Shown in pieces: positions 37,301 to 41,693 of a DNA stretch of 41,693 bases. The notes under the pieces were generated by a model. It saw only the letters and a list, made by a program, of their open reading frames with translations. It had not been told where the DNA came from and did not search any database. Numbering within the stretch: the stretch's first letter is position 1; every line of letters starts with the position of its first letter. The position numbers and the translations under genes were made by a program. Location: IMG/VR virus record IMGVR_UViG_3300022074_006580, positions 1 through 41,693 of that record; one strand, given 5' to 3'. This DNA is from a virus.

Positions 37301-40300
37301 TGGTATGACAAAAGAGGAAGATGGTATCTCTTTCTCTGCTTCAAAGTATGCAAAAGAAAAGTATGATGAAATAGACGAAGATGTTCCTGTAGAAACAACT
37401 GATTACCAAATTTTACCTCCAAAAGACCAAAAGGTTCCTGCACCTTCCGTAGTTCTAATAGAACAGGTTACTACTAGCTCAACAGTAGACGGTGGAGTGG
37501 GCACAGGAGTTACAGCTCAAATTAACTGGAGCACTCCAGTAGAAACTTTTACGGATACAGCTGGAAATACTTCTTCTATAACATACAGATTTCTATCTCA
37601 TTTTGAAGTTCATCATAATATGAGTTTTGCAGGTAGAAGCAATAAGTTTGTAAAAATAAATAATATTCCGGGCTCTGCTACAACTCATGAAGTTACAAAT
37701 GTAAGTTCGGGAGTTTATACTGTAAAAGTACGTGCGGTTAATAGTAGAGGTGCAAAATCAGCTTGGAAGGAAGTAACTCAAAAAATATCTTCTTCTCCGC
37801 CTTCTTTAAATAGAATAGGCAGAATTGTTCGTGGAGGTAGCTTAACATCTAGCCCAACAATAAATACATCAACAGGTTTAGTCAATGTAATTGTAGGGTC
37901 TTTTGAGTATACTTTTATTACAGCTGGAGGTACAGAAGTACGATATAATTCTCCTACTGCTGCCCAAAGAGAGCAAGCTTTTTCTGGTTTATCGGTTGGA
38001 CAAAGAGGTTACTTATATTTAGATGCTTCTGACACTGCAGATCCATGGAAAGCAGTAGTAATTGCAACAGATACTGTACAAACAGATATAAATGGAAATA
38101 AATCAAACACAGAGTACTTTCAGGAAACAGGCGCTGCAAATCTTGGTTTAACAACTATTAGTGGTACCGTAACCGCTACCGCAGGTAGTAATACAGTTAC
38201 AGGAAGTGGTACTTCTTTTCTCTCTGATTTTTATCCTGATTCTATAATTCTTGTAACTACAAACAATACTAATAACTATGTTGCAGCTTCTGAATATAGA
38301 CAAGTTGTATCTATTGAAAGTAATACAAGTCTTACTGTAAGAAATGCATTTACTAGAACCATGAGCGGTCAGTATGCACGAAAGCAGACTTTGCCTGTAT
38401 CTCCTGCACGAGACGCTTTGCTTGCTGAAGTAAATAGAACTGGTTCTAGTGCATATAATGCTTCATTCTTTGTAGCTTCAAAAGGCGAAGATGGACCGCA
38501 AGGCGCACAAGGTGCTCCAGGTCCAGATGGGCCTACAGGACCAGTTGGCCCCGTTGGTAATCCAGGTGGACAAGGACCTGGTGGACCAGCAGGACCTCCG
38601 GGACCCGTTGGAGATCCGGGAGTACAAGGAGCACAAGGACCTGGTGGCGCTGCTGGACCACAAGGACCACAAGGAGCTCCTGGTAATACAGGTTCACCAG
38701 GACCAGGAGGAGCTACGGGACCACAAGGCCCTACTGGACCTACAGGTTCACAAGGTTCAGCAGGACCTTCGGGTGCTGCGGGAGCTTCAGGCTCTCCTGG
38801 GCCTGACGGCTTAAGTACTTTCTTATTTTACTCTGCTGCATCTGTTACAATATTAAATTCTTCTCCAAGTATTTCTGCTTGGAGTTCGGGAGCATCCTAT
38901 GCAATTGGTAATGTAAGATCCTATAACAGTAAAGTCTGGGCAGCAACAAGTGCACACTCTGGAAGAAGCACAAATCCTCAGTCGGATACAAGTTACTGGG
39001 TTCAAGTTTTTGCTGATGGATCTTCTGCAATTTCGTCTATGACTAATCTTACTCCTACTTTTTATAATACAGGAAGTAACTTTTGGTATGTAGTTGCAGA
39101 CTCTACGGCCAACAGATTTCATGCAAATGCTACGCAGGTTTCCGGAGGTGTTACAGGAGTTACCCATACAATTATAGGTACAGGAACTGCTGCTAACTCT
39201 TTATCTTCTGGAAGTATGGGATCTCCTTTACTAAATGAGGGACAAACTGGCCCCACTGGACCAACTGGACCCGTAGGAAATCAAGGAGCGGCAGGACCTC
39301 CAGGATCTCAAGGTCCAACCGGTCCTACTGGCCCTCTAGGACCACAAGGCCCTACTGGTGCTACAGGACCACAAGGTGGAACAGGTGCTGCTGGACCTAC
39401 TGGCCCTCAAGGCCCTGTCGGTGCAACTGGTCCTACAGGCGCAACGGGAGGCCCCGGGCCACAGGGACCACAAGGTCCTACTGGACCCACGGGACCCCAC
39501 GGTCCCACGGGTACCGCAGGAGGAACAGGTCCAACCGGCCCAGCTGGCCCTCCAGGAGCTACAGGTGCTGCAGGTGCTCAAGGACCCGCAGGACCCCAAG
39601 GCCCACAGGGGCCAAACGGACCCGCAGGACCTTTAGGGCCAGCAGGTGGTGCGGGTAATCCAGGACCTCCCGGAGGGCAAGGACCTCAGGGACCACAAGG
39701 GCCTCCTGGGCCGAGTGGTGTTTCGCCTACGGCGGTTTCAGCAAGTAAAAGCAGTGTAACTTTTTCAAATAGAAATGCAAGCCAGACTGTTACTTGGACT
39801 CGAGCAACCGGATCTACAACAAGTACGGCATCGGTTGTGGCTAGCTCTGCCAGTAATGCAAATACTGTTTCTTGGGCAAGTACTGCTCCTTCAGGTTGGT
39901 CAAATAGCAGGAGTGGTAACGGAACTGCTGCTGCGACTTGTACTATGTCGTACAATAGTGTCTCTGCAGCTTGCACTGCTATCTATGTTGATTTAGGTCC
40001 CATAGGTCCAACTACATGTTTTGTTGCGCGTACTCCTGTTTGTTTACAGGATGGCACTTTTAAGAAGATTGTAGATGTTGAAACTGGGGACAAAGTCAGA
40101 GGTGAAAACGGTAGTATTAATACTGTTCTTGGAAATTACTCTTGTGAATTTCCTTTTGAGCATTTATATGGTATTAATGAAGAAGAGCCTTTCTTTACTG
40201 CAAATCACCCATTCTTAACAAAAGACGGATGGAAAGCTGTAGATCCTGAGCTAACATTAATCATTGACGGAAAAGAAGTAGCAGATATACTTGTAGGAAA

Positions 40301-40703
40301 GTTACAGGTTGGAGACATTTTAATAAAAGATGAAGGAGGCGAAGAAGTTTTGTCTGCTCTAACTAAGAGACCTTTAGAACAAAGCGAAAAAACAGTGTAT
40401 AATCTTTCTACTGATGGAACAAATACTTATACTGCGAACTCCTTTGTTGTTCACAATAAGAGTAGTGATATTCGACTAAAGAAAAATATAAAATTCCTAA
40501 AGTGGTTCAAGGGACAATATATATACTCATGGGATTGGAATGACATAGCCGATAGTTTAGGAATAACAGGACCAACTATAGGAGTTATAGCTCAAGAGGT
40601 CATGGAGACAAGACCAGATCTCGTATCTATTGATGATAAAGGGTACTATTCAGTAAATTATGAAAAATTAGGAATAAAATATGAGGTACTAACATGGACT
40701 TAA
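34365..40703 (+). CDS. Central tail tip/host-specificity protein (gpJ-like) with collagen, Hint and S74 domains
   Basis: 2112 residues. N-terminal gpJ part ([40 protein letters not shown]), FN3-like domain about 1026-1145, collagen-like G-x-y run about 1374-1482, CBM5/12-like domain about 1500-1550 ([18 protein letters not shown]), second collagen run about 1626-1785, Ig-like part, Hint domain 1885-2031 ([15 protein letters not shown] to SFVVHN), and peptidase S74 chaperone 2033-2112 ([28 protein letters not shown]). gpJ binds the receptor. The S74 unit folds a trimer and cuts itself off. TAGGAG precedes the ATG. Confidence 0.9.
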   Translation: MGGFAPKSESDYENEQQQAALAAAAPSTPTTEKQYGVATDIISAGEIQGLVGGLSGVYLNGTSIIDEQSYDTLTTKTGTATVSGTSVTNAGGNASGEGLFSGVDLSIGDRYLLVFSAGPTGNLNTLPGFSGNFAAKRGSSILYLPNSVTVPTNIENKPGTTEKADADDYVVGRIRVPGAGVDGDVYTGIIVGQGTHPSYGKWVRVNPPISTDVSSSGTKTFFFDTVHQVSSITNANTATLATAVERNRTAQPVILSEAIVKYGDTNQSLAYDNAYAYLKRGTRYQTPIIKTSAYGSPGSSFVIGPQTELTWYSGTGSVRVGGSASATFITPTQFSFSEGSKEEIDYLNIAMEFPSGLLYKQPNGKDGPAGAEFQIILNYKNDSTDSDFTKVLIHGNNYGGSEFINGLHQASDSLNTKSSTYSWIIGNGTSVEYHDQIVNYFQGSLGVGRRGTGTIVRQNTSGGFIQEFRINLERFQPLFDWRIEIRRLSPDASSDYSNFSDGDGRPQYQGRAVIKTVEAGINDKFSYPTTAHASVSFAAEDFPQPPSRSYHILGRKVKVPSNYFTREELGSFTSSYTRNQSTGANTSSYQAWNGTFRGDPAASSVANRAKVYTNNPAWVFYDILTDKENGLGDFVQEADIDKFSLYQIARYCDELVPDGKGGQEPRFTCNTYIPNATEAYKVVKDLASVFRGMLYWINGEGYTVQDSPKEPVYTFTTSNVENGIFSYTYTGDKARPNQFNVTWNDPEEFYKKTVLTVEDIANIKKTGRVLARNIVAYGCTSEGQARRLADFHLKSTSLETEVVSFKTGFNAVFLRPGDIINVQDKRQHSLETSGRVSTGSTTTSINLDRIVTFPGGSAGTGCNLYLIFTEPGVYLAQASATINGQSYSRGGLLLEDASGNALATQAQAANLIDDSGNSVLTQFSENSRVEIKEITNTGTSASTITVSGGFSTAPQQDTIWAISREDDVNTDELQEYRIIGMTKEEDGISFSASKYAKEKYDEIDEDVPVETTDYQILPPKDQKVPAPSVVLIEQVTTSSTVDGGVGTGVTAQINWSTPVETFTDTAGNTSSITYRFLSHFEVHHNMSFAGRSNKFVKINNIPGSATTHEVTNVSSGVYTVKVRAVNSRGAKSAWKEVTQKISSSPPSLNRIGRIVRGGSLTSSPTINTSTGLVNVIVGSFEYTFITAGGTEVRYNSPTAAQREQAFSGLSVGQRGYLYLDASDTADPWKAVVIATDTVQTDINGNKSNTEYFQETGAANLGLTTISGTVTATAGSNTVTGSGTSFLSDFYPDSIILVTTNNTNNYVAASEYRQVVSIESNTSLTVRNAFTRTMSGQYARKQTLPVSPARDALLAEVNRTGSSAYNASFFVASKGEDGPQGAQGAPGPDGPTGPVGPVGNPGGQGPGGPAGPPGPVGDPGVQGAQGPGGAAGPQGPQGAPGNTGSPGPGGATGPQGPTGPTGSQGSAGPSGAAGASGSPGPDGLSTFLFYSAASVTILNSSPSISAWSSGASYAIGNVRSYNSKVWAATSAHSGRSTNPQSDTSYWVQVFADGSSAISSMTNLTPTFYNTGSNFWYVVADSTANRFHANATQVSGGVTGVTHTIIGTGTAANSLSSGSMGSPLLNEGQTGPTGPTGPVGNQGAAGPPGSQGPTGPTGPLGPQGPTGATGPQGGTGAAGPTGPQGPVGATGPTGATGGPGPQGPQGPTGPTGPHGPTGTAGGTGPTGPAGPPGATGAAGAQGPAGPQGPQGPNGPAGPLGPAGGAGNPGPPGGQGPQGPQGPPGPSGVSPTAVSASKSSVTFSNRNASQTVTWTRATGSTTSTASVVASSASNANTVSWASTAPSGWSNSRSGNGTAAATCTMSYNSVSAACTAIYVDLGPIGPTTCFVARTPVCLQDGTFKKIVDVETGDKVRGENGSINTVLGNYSCEFPFEHLYGINEEEPFFTANHPFLTKDGWKAVDPELTLIIDGKEVADILVGKLQVGDILIKDEGGEEVLSALTKRPLEQSEKTVYNLSTDGTNTYTANSFVVHNKSSDIRLKKNIKFLKWFKGQYIYSWDWNDIADSLGITGPTIGVIAQEVMETRPDLVSIDDKGYYSVNYEKLGIKYEVLTWT

Positions 40704-41434
40704 ACATACCAGATACGATACAGGATTATGGATTTTCGCTGACCACTCCTTCGGGGGTGGTTTACACCTGTGAGAAATACCCATGGACAGAAAGAGACTT
40801 CTTTTTAAATATGAAGTGGGGCTATAAAGCATTTACTAAAGCCGAAAGTGATATTACACAAACTGACTTAGCATATCTTTTTGATAACAATTTTATTACT
40901 TCTTTATTTTATGGAAAAACTCTTCCTGCAGAGTCGTCACATATTGCTATTACATTATATAAAGTTGATGGAGTAAATCTAGGATTTACAGAGGTTGAGC
41001 ACTATATTGATGAAAATAGCACTAGACATATAAAAAGTATATCACAAGTTATTGCACCATCTCTAAGAGGGCAAGGACATAGTAAATATATAAATGCAAT
41101 GCTTAATCATTCAGCAAGATACTTTGTAGATACTTACTCTGAAGCATCTATTACAATAAGACACGGTAGTATTGGAGCAAGAAAAAATGTTCAAAATGCA
41201 AAAAGTAGAGTAACACTAACTCAAGATACTTCAGAATATAATACTTTAGCAGAAGAGTATATACAAAAAGTTGAGTATCCTACTCAAGCAAATATGGCTG
41301 CTCAGTATGAAAAAATAACAGAATTAGGAACATACTCAACAACAAATCCTGATGAGTACTGGAAAGATTCTCCAAAAACAGATGCAAAATGGGCACATCC
41401 TTTAAATAATACAACTCCGGACTTCACAGTATGA
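40694..41434 (+). CDS. GNAT-like acetyltransferase, tail gene context
   Basis: 246 residues. The acetyl-CoA-binding motif appears as [20 protein letters not shown] (R-x-x-G-x-G/A type), after a beta-rich half ([20 protein letters not shown]). It overlaps the end of the tail protein by 10 bases and the next gene by 4. GNAT proteins next to tail fibres are known in some phages but their target is not. C-terminal third is unassigned. Confidence 0.68.
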   Translation: MDLNIPDTIQDYGFSLTTPSGVVYTCEKYPWTERDFFLNMKWGYKAFTKAESDITQTDLAYLFDNNFITSLFYGKTLPAESSHIAITLYKVDGVNLGFTEVEHYIDENSTRHIKSISQVIAPSLRGQGHSKYINAMLNHSARYFVDTYSEASITIRHGSIGARKNVQNAKSRVTLTQDTSEYNTLAEEYIQKVEYPTQANMAAQYEKITELGTYSTTNPDEYWKDSPKTDAKWAHPLNNTTPDFTV

Positions 41435-41693
41435 AAACAAATATTATAGTAGTAGATGATTTTTATAATAATCCAGAAGAGGTTAGACAGCATGCACTCG
41501 GCTTAAGCTATGATACCCTAGGAAACTATCCTGGGCAGAGATCAGTACCCGAGCCCACAGATCAGACTTCTTACCTAAAAGCTTTTTTCGAGACAGAAAT
41601 ATTACACAAAAAAGTAATTAACTGGAACAATGAGTATAATACTTGTTATCAATATACGACTGTAGAAGACTCTACGTGGATTCATAGTGACTC
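41431..41693 (+). CDS. 2OG-Fe(II) oxygenase-like protein (DUF6445 type), cut by window edge
   Basis: The first 87 residues are visible. VVDDFYNNPEEVRQHAL, then GNYPGQRSVPEP and the HxD iron motif in STWIHSD. This matches the DUF6445/2-oxoglutarate-oxygenase pattern of phage and bacterial proteins. ATGA overlap with the GNAT-like gene. Truncated by the window, not by mutation. Confidence 0.78.
   Translation, partial: MKTNIIVVDDFYNNPEEVRQHALGLSYDTLGNYPGQRSVPEPTDQTSYLKAFFETEILHKKVINWNNEYNTCYQYTTVEDSTWIHSD

Noticed and set aside
39336-39599. Several open frames in other phases over the collagen region
   Set aside because: They are by-products of GC-rich repeated codons.
38484-39720. Regular short repeats that look like an array
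   Set aside because: The 9-base period encodes G-x-y collagen triplets; there are no spacers, so it is not CRISPR.
40017-40457. A true splicing intein
   Set aside because: The residue after the terminal HN is lysine rather than Cys, Ser or Thr, and there is no homing nuclease; a cleaving Hint domain fits better.

Overview
The window is an internal piece of a tailed bacteriophage genome (class Caudoviricetes). Genes run off both ends: a rubrerythrin gene on the left and a 2-oxoglutarate/Fe(II) oxygenase-like gene on the right. From about 17.7 kb onward it reads as a siphovirus with an HK97-type head and a lambda-type long flexible tail: large terminase, HNH nuclease, portal, protease/capsid fusion, connectors, tail terminator, tail tube, G/GT-like chaperones with a -1 frameshift, tape measure, then M-, L-, K-, I- and J-like tail-tip proteins. 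No polymerase, helicase or integrase is visible, so the replication genes lie elsewhere. The permuted tmRNA gene, phage bS21, PPK2 and many small genes of aquatic-phage type suggest a phage of an aquatic bacterium. A permuted tmRNA is typical of Alphaproteobacteria, Cyanobacteria and some Betaproteobacteria. The host itself is an inference.

Layout. (1) 1-980, leftward: rubrerythrin (cut), a 36-aa peptide, Hsp20 and a small membrane protein. (2) 1085-3853, rightward operon: SANT-like protein, SleB-type wall hydrolase, ribosomal protein bS21, hotdog thioesterase, NTP pyrophosphohydrolase-like protein and small membrane proteins. (3) 3946-9113, leftward: many small genes plus an RNA block. The block holds a candidate ~510-nt noncoding RNA, tRNA-Cys, an unexplained folded element and a circularly permuted tmRNA with tag ANDDVYSLAA; PPK2 lies just upstream. 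(4) 9170-11840: a visibly GC-richer island with an exact 16-bp parS palindrome, a diverged 84-bp promoter-bearing duplication, a DEDDh exonuclease, a HAD phosphatase and a third copy of a DNA-binding-like paralogue. (5) 11898-17702, rightward: small terminase, secreted and membrane proteins, six consecutive very basic small proteins, an EF-hand membrane protein and a transglutaminase-like protease. (6) 17703-41693: packaging, head and tail.

Transcription is laid out unusually clearly. At least ten sites match TTGACA/T, 16-17 bp, TATAAT (or one base off), each beside an operon. At two of them (SANT-like gene and small terminase) the start codon sits where transcription should begin, so those mRNAs are probably leaderless. 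Strong hairpin-plus-T terminators close several units.

The most interesting signals are the phage-borne permuted tmRNA, the parS site, the ~510-nt RNA bounded by its own promoter and terminator, the PPK2 gene, a nested capsid start inside the protease/capsid fusion, and a 2112-residue tail protein ending in a Hint domain directly joined to a peptidase S74 chaperone.
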